Origin: a virus
Direction: 5' to 3' (one strand)
Length of the DNA: 22,806 nucleotides
Virus record (IMG/VR): IMGVR_UViG_3300004097_002589
Span: 1 to 22,806 of that record
Position numbers and translations under genes: made by a program. This document shows positions 14,333-22,044 of the stretch, one piece after another (positions within the stretch are counted from its first letter, which is position 1; every line of letters starts with the position of its first letter). Below the pieces are notes generated by a model, which searched no databases, was not told the DNA's origin, and was given only the letters and a program-made list of their open reading frames with translations.

Positions 14333-15815
14333 TGCAGATAATCACGATGCAGCAATAGCAGTTTTTACTCTAAAATCTAGAGGGTTATTAAATATACCCA
14401 CTTTAAAACTAGAATTTGCTAGTCAAACTGAAAGATTTAGCGGTATCAAAGGTGATCAAAACTTAAATAAAGAAATTATTGAATATGCTACGCAAAATTT
14501 TGGCGAACCAGAGCAAATTATCTGGCACGAAAAACCATTATTAAAGATAGCTAGGCAAATATACGCAAAAGAACCTATAAATTTATTCTGTTACCCTAGA
14601 AAGTATATAGATAAGTACTTTAATAAGCGTATTCCAATAAAATATATTAAACATCACCACAGTCATGCTGCAAATGGATACTATACAAGTAGATTTTCAG
14701 AAGCCTGTGTAGTAACTCTTGATGCTATAGGAGAGTTTGAAACATTTACTATTTGGAAAGGAACTGGAGATACGCTAGAACAGGTATATTCAGAGGGTTA
14801 TCCCCATAGTTTAGGTCTTTGGTACTCTGCTATGACTCAAAGAGTAGGGCTAAAACCCAACGAAGAAGAATATATTCTGATGGGAATGGCTGCTATTGGA
14901 GACCCAGATAGATTTTATCATCAAATAAAGCGTGATTTTTTTACTACGTACAATAACCATAATATAATTGGTATGCACCATAATATTCATCAAGGGTGTT
15001 TAGAATGGATGCCTTCTTTAGAAGAAAAAGATTATTTTGATGTAGCAGCTGCTACACAAAAAATATACGAAGAGTACTTAGAAAAAGTATTAGAGCTAGC
15101 ACTACAAATGGTTCCCTCTAAGAATATAGTATTTTCTGGAGGATGCGCCTTAAACTGTGTTGCGAATAATCTTTTATTTAAATATTTTGAAGAGGTTTGG
15201 ATTCCCCCAAATCCAGGGGACGCTGGAAATGCAATAGGAGCCGTATTAGCTAAATATAAGATTAAAATTACGCCAACAAACTACCTTGGGTATGATTTAA
15301 ATAATAAAATTGATCCTGCAGAAGTAGCAAGATATTTAAATAAGTATAAAGTGTGTGGCGTTGCAACAGGAAAAGCAGAGTTTGGTCCTAGAGCATTAGG
15401 TAATAGAAGTTTATTAGCTGATCCTCGTGTATCAGATATTAAGAGTATTGTTAACTTAGTTAAAAATAGACAAACATTTAGACCATTTGCTCCTGTTATT
15501 CTTCAAGAAGACGCAACTCAGTATTTTGAATTTGAAGGACAACAGAAAAATTATATGTATATGCAATTTACAGCTACATGTAAGTACCCAGAAAAATATC
15601 CCGGTATTTGCCATATAGACGGGACAAGTAGAGTTCAAATGGTATCTAACGATTTTGACTCGCAAATAAAAGGTGTTTTAAAAGCTTGGAAAACACTTAC
15701 TGGCTGCCCAATGCTACTTAATACTAGCTTAAATGTTAAAGGAAAGCCAATAGTAAATACAAAAGAAGACTGTAAAAAGTTTTCTGAAACATATGGAGTT
15801 AAAATTTTCTCTTAA
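14313..15815 (+). CDS. Carbamoyltransferase (NodU/CmcH family)
   Basis: A protein of 500 residues. The N-terminal half has the ASKHA/Kae1-like core of this family: SADNHDAAIAVF (7-18), the His-rich IKHHHSHAANGYY (112-124), which in relatives holds the catalytic metal site, TLDAIGE (135-141) and the phosphate-binding SGGCALNCVANN (275-286). The C-terminal YrdC-like part has FGPRALGNRS (357-366), FRPFAPV (389-395) and NTSLNVKGKPIV near 467-478. Known enzymes transfer carbamoyl from carbamoyl phosphate, through carbamoyl-AMP, to a hydroxyl group on sugars, antibiotics or, in reported phage cases, 5-hydroxymethylcytosine in DNA. It is shorter than NodU (about 560-600). AAGGAAA precedes the ATG. 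The acceptor is unknown. Confidence 0.9.
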   Translation: MIIWGVSADNHDAAIAVFTLKSRGLLNIPTLKLEFASQTERFSGIKGDQNLNKEIIEYATQNFGEPEQIIWHEKPLLKIARQIYAKEPINLFCYPRKYIDKYFNKRIPIKYIKHHHSHAANGYYTSRFSEACVVTLDAIGEFETFTIWKGTGDTLEQVYSEGYPHSLGLWYSAMTQRVGLKPNEEEYILMGMAAIGDPDRFYHQIKRDFFTTYNNHNIIGMHHNIHQGCLEWMPSLEEKDYFDVAAATQKIYEEYLEKVLELALQMVPSKNIVFSGGCALNCVANNLLFKYFEEVWIPPNPGDAGNAIGAVLAKYKIKITPTNYLGYDLNNKIDPAEVARYLNKYKVCGVATGKAEFGPRALGNRSLLADPRVSDIKSIVNLVKNRQTFRPFAPVILQEDATQYFEFEGQQKNYMYMQFTATCKYPEKYPGICHIDGTSRVQMVSNDFDSQIKGVLKAWKTLTGCPMLLNTSLNVKGKPIVNTKEDCKKFSETYGVKIFS

Positions 15816-17107
15816 TGGAAAAACTTAATATTAAATCAGCTACTATTAGTGATAAAATTTATATCAAAGAAGAAGATATTGAGAATATTTCTTCTTTTGA
15901 ACAAGCCTACACATATCAAATAGTAGATGATTTTCACTACACATATGAATATGATGAAGATACAGGCACCTATTCAGTGCCTAGTAACTCATATTCTAAA
16001 CTAAAAATAGATTCTGTTGAAGATTTACGCAATTTTGACGACGCCACTCAAGAGTTTACATTTAGTGGTGAGTTAAGAGAAGAACAACAAGATATGGTAA
16101 ATACTTTTTTCCAAATAAACGACAGAGTTAGAAGCGGTCTATTCCAAGCACCCTGCGGGTGGGGTAAAACCTACGTTGGCTGTAATCTTTTAGCCCGTGC
16201 TAATAAACCTACTCTAATCTTGGTGCACACAAAACTACTTTTTAGACAGTGGATAGAAGAGTTAGAAAAACAGATTCCAAATGTTAAAATTGGCAAAATA
16301 GGAGATGGACTGTTAGATATACAAGAAATCACCGTTGGAATTTATAAAAGCGTATTAAATAATATTCCCCAACTACATGATCAATTTGGTCTTTTAATGG
16401 TAGATGAGGCGCATTTATGCCCTGCAGATATGTTTTCTCAGGCAGTAAATGCTATAAATTGTAGAGCAAAAATTGCTATTACAGCTACCCCTCGTAGAAA
16501 AGATGGAAAACACATTGTATTAGATGACTACTTTACTTCATTTAAATCATATGCGTATGACCCCAGAGTTTTAGCTGTGCCAAAAGTAGAAATATTACAA
16601 ACTGACATCAGATTTAATGTGCTTGACCCAAAACGTGATTGGAGCAGACAAACCAACAAATTAGCATCGAACTCGCAGTTGCGCCGGTTAGTTGCTGAAA
16701 ATGCCATATCGAAAGTGAGTGGAGGTCGATGCGTACTCATTCTAGGAGAACGTCTAGATTGGCTTCGTGAATTAAATAAAATTATACCTGACTCTGTTCT
16801 TTTAATTGGGGAAACTGGAGAAGAACAGAGAAAAGAGATATTAGACAATGTAGGTCCTAAGTATAAAGTAGTTCTCACTACAAAACTTTTTGATGAAGGA
16901 ATTAGTTGTCACAGACTTGACACTTTATTTTTAGTATTTCCATCAAATAATCCTATAAAACTAGAGCAAAGAATTGGTAGAATTATTAGAGAACACCCAG
17001 AGAAAAAACGTCCTTTAATATGCGATTTTTGGCTAACGGGACCGATAGTACGAAAACAACAAGAAAATAGGTTTAAGTGGTATGGGCAGAGAGGCTATAA
17101 GTTATGA
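15815..17107 (+). CDS. UvsW-like superfamily 2 helicase
   Basis: A protein of 430 residues with the SF2 motifs of UvsW/RAD25-type enzymes: a Q-like region LREEQQDMV (87-95), motif I APCGWGKT (112-119), Ia TLILVHTK (133-140), motif II VDEAH (196-200), motif III AITATP (221-226), motif V TTKLFDEGISCHRLD (about 352-366) and motif VI QRIGRIIR (385-392). T4 UvsW unwinds branched DNA and R-loops and controls the switch to recombination-driven replication, so the same job here is likely. The N-terminal 80 residues are acidic and probably the substrate-recognition domain. It overlaps the carbamoyltransferase by 1 base and the next gene by 4 bases. Confidence 0.87.
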   Translation: MEKLNIKSATISDKIYIKEEDIENISSFEQAYTYQIVDDFHYTYEYDEDTGTYSVPSNSYSKLKIDSVEDLRNFDDATQEFTFSGELREEQQDMVNTFFQINDRVRSGLFQAPCGWGKTYVGCNLLARANKPTLILVHTKLLFRQWIEELEKQIPNVKIGKIGDGLLDIQEITVGIYKSVLNNIPQLHDQFGLLMVDEAHLCPADMFSQAVNAINCRAKIAITATPRRKDGKHIVLDDYFTSFKSYAYDPRVLAVPKVEILQTDIRFNVLDPKRDWSRQTNKLASNSQLRRLVAENAISKVSGGRCVLILGERLDWLRELNKIIPDSVLLIGETGEEQRKEILDNVGPKYKVVLTTKLFDEGISCHRLDTLFLVFPSNNPIKLEQRIGRIIREHPEKKRPLICDFWLTGPIVRKQQENRFKWYGQRGYKL

Positions 17108-17571
17108 AAAAATATTATTTTAACTGGTGCGAACTTCTTAAAAAATCCAAAAAAGATTATGATTCAATTATCGTGTTGACATATGCTTCTACTTTTGGTT
17201 ATAATAAGAAAATTGCTAATGGCTCTCTTGATTTGATAAAGACACTTTACGTTGATAGAGTGCCGAGCTGGCTAAAAAATCAAATTAAAATAAACACTCA
17301 ATCATTTGAGTTATTTAATAACTATAAAACTGAGGAGCCTCAGAGCTACTTTTTAAATAAAGATTTTTTAACAACATATACAAAAGTAGAGCATAAAATA
17401 CAGTATTTATGGCTACTATCATATAGAAGAATTGATGAGGAGTCTCCTTATATAAAAAGAGACTACCTAAGACTAAAAGAAATAGATGGAATTAAAAGTA
17501 ATCCATTTATTAGTATTGAAGATGATAAGATTAATTTTATCTTTGAAAATACCTACACACAAAGAACATAG
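17104..17571 (+). CDS. Unknown phage protein between UvsW-like helicase and SSB
   Basis: A protein of 155 residues, basic and mostly helical, with many Lys, Tyr and Asn. It opens with MKKYYFNWCELLKKSKKDYDSIIVLTY and has HKIQYLWLLSYRRIDE in the second half. No signal peptide or membrane helix is visible and no motif is recognised. The start overlaps the helicase stop by 4 bases, and a 24-base gap with an AAAGGAAA site separates it from the SSB-like gene. Its place between two recombination/replication proteins hints at a loader or mediator role, as T4 gp59 has beside gp32, but the sequence itself does not show this. Confidence 0.6.
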   Translation: MKKYYFNWCELLKKSKKDYDSIIVLTYASTFGYNKKIANGSLDLIKTLYVDRVPSWLKNQIKINTQSFELFNNYKTEEPQSYFLNKDFLTTYTKVEHKIQYLWLLSYRRIDEESPYIKRDYLRLKEIDGIKSNPFISIEDDKINFIFENTYTQRT

Positions 17572-17595
17572 TTCAACAAGAAAGGAAAAACTAAA

Positions 17596-18252
17596 ATGGT
17601 CTCTTGGGACAAAACAAAAGGTAATACAGGCGGCGGAGGTCAACGCCGAGAAATTGAAAGATTAACTCTTCCAATTGGGGATACAAAAATTAGACTAATA
17701 GGAGAAGTTCTACCTAGATATGTTTATTGGGTAGTTACATCAGAAGGCAAGAAGATGCCGGTTGAGTGTCTACAGTTTGATCGTCAGACAGAAGGGTTTA
17801 ACAACAACGCAAAAGACCCTGTGAAAGAAATTGATGAGGATGTTTACTCTGATAAGCCACAGTTTGCCTATGTATGTAATGTTATTGATAGATCAGATAA
17901 CAAGATTAAGATTTTTGATCTTCGTTCAACTATCTATAAGCAAATTGTAGATTATGCTACAAATCCTGACTACGGTAACCCTGCCGATGATGACGCAGGA
18001 TATGATATCACAATTAAGAAGGAAAAGACAGGACCTTTACCACAGAATGTAAAGTATTCTGTCATCCCAGCTCGTTCAAATTCTGCATTGAGTGATGCAG
18101 AAAAGTCTGGTGATTTATTTGAGCTTGATAAGATTTACAAGCGTCAAAGCTACGAAGAGCAGAAAGAGTGGCTACTTCAAAACACAGCATATTTTGCTGG
18201 AGAAGCTAGCGACGAATTTCGCCCAGACGAAGAAGTTGAGGATCTAGATTAA
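17596..18252 (+). CDS. Probable single-stranded DNA-binding protein
   Basis: A protein of 218 residues. After a Gly-rich start (GNTGGGGQRRE, 9-19), residues 20-115 look like an OB fold: IERLTLPIGDTKIRLIGEVLPRYVYWVV, then AYVCNVIDRSDNKIKIFDLRS. The last part is strongly acidic and ends DEFRPDEEVEDLD, the kind of tail single-strand-binding proteins use to recruit replication partners. Residues 130-150 (DDDAGYDITIKKEKTG) recall the core of marine phage gp32-like proteins as I remember it. Codons such as CGT and AAG are more common than in the flanking unknown gene, consistent with high expression. A good AAAGGAAA site precedes the ATG. The call rests on fold pattern, tail and position beside the helicase. 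Confidence 0.68.
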   Translation: MVSWDKTKGNTGGGGQRREIERLTLPIGDTKIRLIGEVLPRYVYWVVTSEGKKMPVECLQFDRQTEGFNNNAKDPVKEIDEDVYSDKPQFAYVCNVIDRSDNKIKIFDLRSTIYKQIVDYATNPDYGNPADDDAGYDITIKKEKTGPLPQNVKYSVIPARSNSALSDAEKSGDLFELDKIYKRQSYEEQKEWLLQNTAYFAGEASDEFRPDEEVEDLD

Positions 18253-18254
18253 TA

Positions 18255-19076
18255 ATGGCTGGAATTAAGCTTAGTGATATTTCTACTTCAGAAGACTCAA
18301 CTGAAGTAGAAGCTCCTAATCCTCTTAGAATTGGGGGAGAAGGAGGAGAAGTAGACCTTGACTGGTTACGACAGCAAAGTATCTTCTTTGCTACTCCATG
18401 CTACGGAGGTATGATCACGGATCAATACTTCTTGAGTATGTTCAAGGCAAGCCAAAATCTTTCACGACACAATGTTAGCTTTCGTCTAACAACCCTCAGA
18501 AATGAAAGTCTTGTAACTAGAGCTAGAAACATTCTTACAGCAATGTTTTTAGCTACAGATGCAACTCATCTATTCTTTATTGACGCAGATATTGAGTTTG
18601 ATGAGGAATCTGTAATCAGAGCTGTAGCAATGGATAAACCTATTGTGGCAGCTGCGTATCCAAAAAAGGCGCTCCCTGTTCAATACGCTGTTAATTTTAA
18701 ATACGTAGACCCTGTTAAAAGACAGATTCGTATTGAAAATGGAGCGGTGGAAGTTTGGGATGCGTCAACAGGATTTTTCTGTATTAAACGTGAAGTTTTT
18801 GAAAGAATGATGATTGAGTACCCTGATCTTCATTATAAAAATGATAGTAATATTGATCCTTCCTTGCAGAAGTATTGTTATGCATTTTTTGATACCCTTA
18901 TTGACAGAGACGAAAATGGCGATAATAGGTATCTTTCTGAAGACTATGCTTTTTGTCGATTGTGGCAAAGGCTTGGTGGAGAAATTTGGCTAGACCCAAA
19001 TACAAAATTAAACCATGTTGGCTCGTATACTTTTGAGGGTGACATCGGTAAAATTATTAATTTAGCGAGACAGTAA
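18255..19076 (+). CDS. Glycosyltransferase-like protein (GT-A fold)
   Basis: A protein of 273 residues. From residue 42 it has the GT-A order: SIFFATPCYGGMITDQYFLSM (42-62), the conserved-looking LTTLRNESLVTRARNILTAMFLATDATHLFFIDADIEFD (78-116) with the DxD metal motif D110-A-D112, then VAAAYPKK and VWDASTGFFCIKREVFERM, and SEDYAFCRLW near 232. Relatives transfer a sugar from a nucleotide donor to a glycan or protein, and phages also use such enzymes on modified DNA. The first 40 residues are acidic, Ser-rich and probably a flexible lead. There is no membrane anchor. It follows the SSB gene after 2 bases and ends directly at the PurT start. The acceptor is unknown. Confidence 0.75.
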   Translation: MAGIKLSDISTSEDSTEVEAPNPLRIGGEGGEVDLDWLRQQSIFFATPCYGGMITDQYFLSMFKASQNLSRHNVSFRLTTLRNESLVTRARNILTAMFLATDATHLFFIDADIEFDEESVIRAVAMDKPIVAAAYPKKALPVQYAVNFKYVDPVKRQIRIENGAVEVWDASTGFFCIKREVFERMMIEYPDLHYKNDSNIDPSLQKYCYAFFDTLIDRDENGDNRYLSEDYAFCRLWQRLGGEIWLDPNTKLNHVGSYTFEGDIGKIINLARQ

Positions 19077-20252
19077 ATGAAAAAAATTCTACTTTTGGGG
19101 AGCGGTGAGCTTGGAAAAGAGTTTACTATTAGTGCAAAGAAATATGGATGCACAGTTATTGCATGTGATTCTTACGTAGGAGCACCTGCAATGAAAGTTG
19201 CGGACGACTTTGAAGTTTTAGATATGCTTGATGCAAGTCAGCTTGAGAAAGTTATCAGTTACTATAAACCTGATTTAATTGTCCCAGAAATAGAAGCGAT
19301 CAACACGGAGTTTCTAGTAGAGAAGGAACAGCAAGGATATAAAGTTGTTCCTTCCGCTAGAGCTGTAAATCTAACTATGAACCGTGATAAAATTAGAGAT
19401 CGTGCTGTCGAACTAGGGTTAAAAACAGCTAATTTTAGATATGCTGAAAACTTAGACCAACTAGAATCGGCAGCTAGACAAATTGGCTTCCCCTGCGTTG
19501 TAAAGCCAGTAATGAGTTCTAGCGGCAAAGGTCAGATGGTAGTTGATGATCAGAATGAAATTCAAGCTGCTTGGAAATATGCTATTGATAATATGAGAGG
19601 GGATAGGCATAGAGTTATAGTTGAAGAGTTTATTGACTTTAGTTATGAAATTACTCTTCTTACAGTAAGGCAAAAAGACGGTCCTACTTTATTTTGTCCA
19701 ATCATAGAGCATGAGCAAGAAAGAGGGGATTACCAAAGAAGCTGGCAAAGTAAGCAAGAGGAAACTTTTACTAATCATATTATAGAAACTCACGCACAAG
19801 AGATGGCTAAGATTATTACAGACGATCTCGGAGGAGAGGGTATTTTTGGTGTTGAATTTTTTGTAGACATAAGTACTGATAATCCAACTGTTATCTTTAG
19901 TGAGCTTAGTCCTCGTCCACATGATACAGGACTAGTAACTTTATATACTCAAAATTTAAGTGAATTTGATTTACATGCTCGTGCAATCTTAGGGCTTCCA
20001 ATTGATGAGATAAAAATTTTAAGAGAAGGGGCAAGTCAAGTTATTTTAGCAGACTGTACAAGTCCTGACTTTATTATTACTGGTATCCCAGCCGCAATGA
20101 AAATTACAGGCGTCGATGTTAGAATTTTTGGAAAACCAGTGGCAAGGCCTAATAGAAGAATGGGAGTAGTACTAGCTCCGACTGTAGGAAAGGCTAAAAA
20201 AGCTGCTAGTAAAATTATAATTTTCGATATTAGTACGCATGATGCTCCCTAA
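19077..20252 (+). CDS. purT: Formate-dependent phosphoribosylglycinamide formyltransferase (PurT)
   Basis: A protein of 391 residues, the same length as bacterial PurT (E. coli about 392). Diagnostic stretches are [10 protein letters not shown] (6-15), VPEIEAI (69-75), VMSSSGKGQ (145-153), GDYQRSWQ (217-224), the ATP-grasp metal region [13 protein letters not shown] (277-289) and NRRMGVVLA near residue 360. The enzyme makes formyl-GAR from GAR, formate and ATP, the third step of purine synthesis, without needing formyl-folate. As a phage gene it would raise purine supply during genome replication. Several purine genes are known in other marine phages. It overlaps the next small gene by 14 bases. 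An ATP-grasp enzyme with a changed substrate is possible, but motif conservation makes true PurT more likely. Confidence 0.93.
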   Translation: MKKILLLGSGELGKEFTISAKKYGCTVIACDSYVGAPAMKVADDFEVLDMLDASQLEKVISYYKPDLIVPEIEAINTEFLVEKEQQGYKVVPSARAVNLTMNRDKIRDRAVELGLKTANFRYAENLDQLESAARQIGFPCVVKPVMSSSGKGQMVVDDQNEIQAAWKYAIDNMRGDRHRVIVEEFIDFSYEITLLTVRQKDGPTLFCPIIEHEQERGDYQRSWQSKQEETFTNHIIETHAQEMAKIITDDLGGEGIFGVEFFVDISTDNPTVIFSELSPRPHDTGLVTLYTQNLSEFDLHARAILGLPIDEIKILREGASQVILADCTSPDFIITGIPAAMKITGVDVRIFGKPVARPNRRMGVVLAPTVGKAKKAASKIIIFDISTHDAP

Positions 20253-20484
20253 AATAAGATCTAGATTTGCTGTCAGAATGGAAGGGCAACAAATAACAGA
20301 AACTATAGAAAAAATAGTTAAAATATTAGAAAAAAGTAATGAACCTGTAGAACTAGATATAATTATAGATAGTTTAGGTATAGAAAGAATACAAATTCCC
20401 TATGGTAATGACCTACCTTATTATTTAAATTTTCATAAAAATCAGAAGTATTATTTAGGATTAAAGAATGTTAACGAAAAATAA
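20239..20484 (+). CDS. Unknown small protein
   Basis: A protein of 81 residues if the first ATG is used; ATGs at 20242 and 20278 are alternatives, the latter giving a 68-residue form that starts [20 protein letters not shown]. The helical part at about 14-35 is followed by [20 protein letters not shown] and a Tyr-rich end ([19 protein letters not shown]). The helix plus short beta segment looks somewhat like a winged-helix unit, but the match is poor. It overlaps purT by 14 bases and the PP-loop gene by 17. Tight packing is the main argument that it is real. Confidence 0.55.
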   Translation: MMLPKIRSRFAVRMEGQQITETIEKIVKILEKSNEPVELDIIIDSLGIERIQIPYGNDLPYYLNFHKNQKYYLGLKNVNEK

Positions 20485-21322
20485 TTGGCTACAAACTAAT
20501 ATTAAAAAGCGAGTACAAGAACGACAGCTATCTTTAGAAGTAACTTTAACTCCCGATATAATTAGTTCTACAGACTTTAATAGTGCAGCAGATAAAGTAC
20601 TAACAGAGTTATTAGACTTATCTGCCACAGAAAAATTTTATTTAGGTTTTAGTGGGGGCGCAGACTCAGATTTTGTATTTTACAAGTTAATTGAGTGGGG
20701 TATACCTTTTGAGCCTATTATTTGTTTTTTTGGAGGAAATTCAATAGAATACCAATACGCTTTGCACACTTGTAAAAAGTTTGGGATAACTCCTTATATT
20801 CATACTTTATCTGAAAAACAATTTATACAAATATTTATGCAAAAAGTAAAACCTTGGGGAGGTGACGGACTTTACAGTATACCTAGTATGGTTTTAGCTG
20901 AGTATGCAAAAAGTAGAGACGCAAAATTATTAACTGGACAAGATTTTATAACTGGTTCCCATGATCATTGTTCTATGGGATTTAACGTTTATGACTTTTA
21001 CGCTGATATCTATGATGAGTCAATAGAAATTCCATTCTTTTTATACAATACAGATATAGTTTACCACACTATAAAAAGATTCAACCCTAATATATCGGTA
21101 GGAGAATGGAAATACGAGTTATTTGAAATTCTAGACTATAGACCTAAAATTGAGTTCCATCATCTTAGTAGAGAATGTTGGGAAGTATTAGGACCTTATT
21201 TTTCTTATGCAGCTACACATTTTAATAACGAAGGGATTGATGTAATTAATAAGGAAAAAATCTTAAGAGCATTAGAAAACACAGGAGAAAAAATAGTATT
21301 AAATGCAAGCCATACTTATTAA
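20468..21322 (+). CDS. PP-loop ATP pyrophosphatase family protein
   Basis: A protein of 284 residues. YLGFSGGADSDFVFYKL (58-74) carries the PP-loop SGGxDS motif (62-67), which binds ATP pyrophosphate in asparagine synthetases, tRNA-thiolation and tRNA-lysidine enzymes, NAD synthetase and PAPS reductases. Downstream, PIICFFGGNSIEYQYALHTCKKFGI fits the second Rossmann strand and helix, and LLTGQDFITGSHDHC (about 155-169) the third loop. There is no CxxC pair of the TtcA type and no glutaminase domain, so it is not a full asparagine synthetase. It probably adenylates a carboxyl or carbonyl group for later attack, but the substrate is unknown. It sits between purT and a fatty-acid-hydroxylase-like gene, overlapping the latter by 20 bases. 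Confidence 0.75.
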   Translation: MLTKNNWLQTNIKKRVQERQLSLEVTLTPDIISSTDFNSAADKVLTELLDLSATEKFYLGFSGGADSDFVFYKLIEWGIPFEPIICFFGGNSIEYQYALHTCKKFGITPYIHTLSEKQFIQIFMQKVKPWGGDGLYSIPSMVLAEYAKSRDAKLLTGQDFITGSHDHCSMGFNVYDFYADIYDESIEIPFFLYNTDIVYHTIKRFNPNISVGEWKYELFEILDYRPKIEFHHLSRECWEVLGPYFSYAATHFNNEGIDVINKEKILRALENTGEKIVLNASHTY

Positions 21323-21749
21323 TATTGTGATGTTTTTATCATGGACCTTTATTCTTTATTGGTTTCATAGGGGTATTCACCATATTCCTAAATTTAAAGA
21401 AATTCATCAAGATCACCATGACTATGTGACCGATTATCAACCTAAATGGAACTGGAAAAATATATTTATTTGGGTAGATACTTGGAGGAGTACTGCTGAC
21501 CAATGGGTAACAGAAGTTATTCCAACAGTAGTTTTCTGTTATATAACTGGGTATTGGTGGATAGCAATATTTTATTGGGCGTGGTCAGCAATTATTCAAG
21601 AAGTAATTGAACATAACCCTAAATTTAATATTCCATTACTGACTAGTGGGCAGTGGCATTTAGTTCACCACAGGGATTGGACTAAGAATTTTGGTATCTT
21701 CTTCTCTATCTGGGATAGAGTATTTGGTACATACGAAGCAATAAAATAA
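21303..21749 (+). CDS. Fatty acid hydroxylase superfamily membrane protein
   Basis: A protein of 148 residues; an alternative ATG at 21330 would remove the first 9. It has the full set of di-iron histidine boxes of sterol desaturase/fatty acid hydroxylases: HRGIHH (22-27), HQDHH (35-39), EH (103-104) and HLVHH (119-123). Hydrophobic segments at about 3-20 and 73-98 would be membrane helices. Relatives hydroxylate or desaturate lipids, sterols or carotenoids using O2. It is short compared with the usual 200-300 residues but keeps every box, so it may be active. It is the last gene of the long operon and directly follows the PP-loop gene. The substrate is unknown; a role on host membrane lipid or a phage-made lipid-like decoration is speculation. 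Confidence 0.8.
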   Translation: MQAILINIVMFLSWTFILYWFHRGIHHIPKFKEIHQDHHDYVTDYQPKWNWKNIFIWVDTWRSTADQWVTEVIPTVVFCYITGYWWIAIFYWAWSAIIQEVIEHNPKFNIPLLTSGQWHLVHHRDWTKNFGIFFSIWDRVFGTYEAIK

Positions 21750-21762
21750 AGGCACAATTCTG

Positions 21763-21818
21763 ACGTAGCACTTCGTTACGGCACTCCGTGCCCCGGCTGC
21801 GTCTCTACGAGACTACGT
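21763..21818. other. GC-rich branched hairpin element
   Basis: ACGTAG (21763-21768) pairs with CTACGT (21813-21818) and encloses GGCAC-TCC-GTGCC (21780-21792) and GTCTC-TAC-GAGAC (21801-21813, sharing one base with the outer stem). The 60 bases 21761-21820 contain 35 G/C, far above the surrounding AT-rich sequence. Near-copies of GCACTTCGT occur at 21768, 21781 (GCACTCCGT) and 21832 (GCACTCGT). It begins 13 bases after the hydroxylase-like stop. It could be a terminator without T-run, a structured small RNA or an inserted mobile repeat. The 5-bp, 3-base-loop arms do not fit a tRNA. Confidence 0.5.
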
Positions 21819-21848
21819 TATTCAATATGGAGCACTCGTATTAAACAG

Positions 21849-21869
21849 CTTTTCACCTACGGTGTAAAG
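21849..21869. other. Stem-loop in the 21750-22044 gap
   Basis: CTTT (21849-21852) plus CACC (21854-21857) pair with GGTG (21861-21864) plus AAAG (21866-21869), with one T/T mismatch and a TAC loop. A weaker hairpin, GCTATT (21880-21885) with AATAGC (21894-21899), follows. Neither has a T-run. The TAC loop repeats that of the hairpin at 21801-21813, so they may belong to one structured region. The rest of the gap, 21900-21950, shows nothing I can name. Confidence 0.4.
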
Positions 21870-21954
21870 TTATTCACAAGCTATTAAACATAGAATAGCA
21901 TAAATTTCTCTCACCGTCAACTACAAAAAATTACAAAACCTCTTCGATAGATTC

Positions 21955-21988
21955 CTGTAATGAAATTGTAATATAAATGTAGTATAAT
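21955..21988 (+). promoter_or_regulatory. Pho box and -10 element upstream of the phosphate transporter
   Basis: CTGTAAT (21955-21961) and TTGTAAT (21966-21972), each followed by a 4-base A/T-rich spacer, form 11-bp direct repeats like the PhoB site CTGTCAT-N4-CTGTCAT. A third, weaker unit is ATGTAGT (21977-21983). A perfect TATAAT (21983-21988) lies exactly 10 bases after the 18-bp box, the spacing known for PhoB-activated promoters, and no usable -35 hexamer is present at the normal distance. The gene driven is PiT-like, which fits phosphate control. Confidence 0.7.
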
Positions 21989-21994
21989 ACTTAT

Positions 21995-22010
21995 TATACC
22001 ACGTGGTATA
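21995..22010. promoter_or_regulatory. 16-bp perfect palindrome at the predicted transcription start
   Basis: TATACCACGTGGTATA is symmetric over all 16 bases with the CACGTG core in its centre. It begins 6 bases after the -10 box, so it would form the first bases of the transporter mRNA. It may be a repressor site that overrides PhoB activation, or a 5'-terminal RNA stem that protects the message. Confidence 0.55.
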
Positions 22011-22044
22011 CTAATTAAAATTTATATAGAAAGAAGATATTTTA

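Noticed and set aside
21763-21818. tRNA gene
   Set aside because: The outer stem and arms look cloverleaf-like, but loops are only 3 bases, there is no TTC loop or anticodon arm, and 56 bases is too short.
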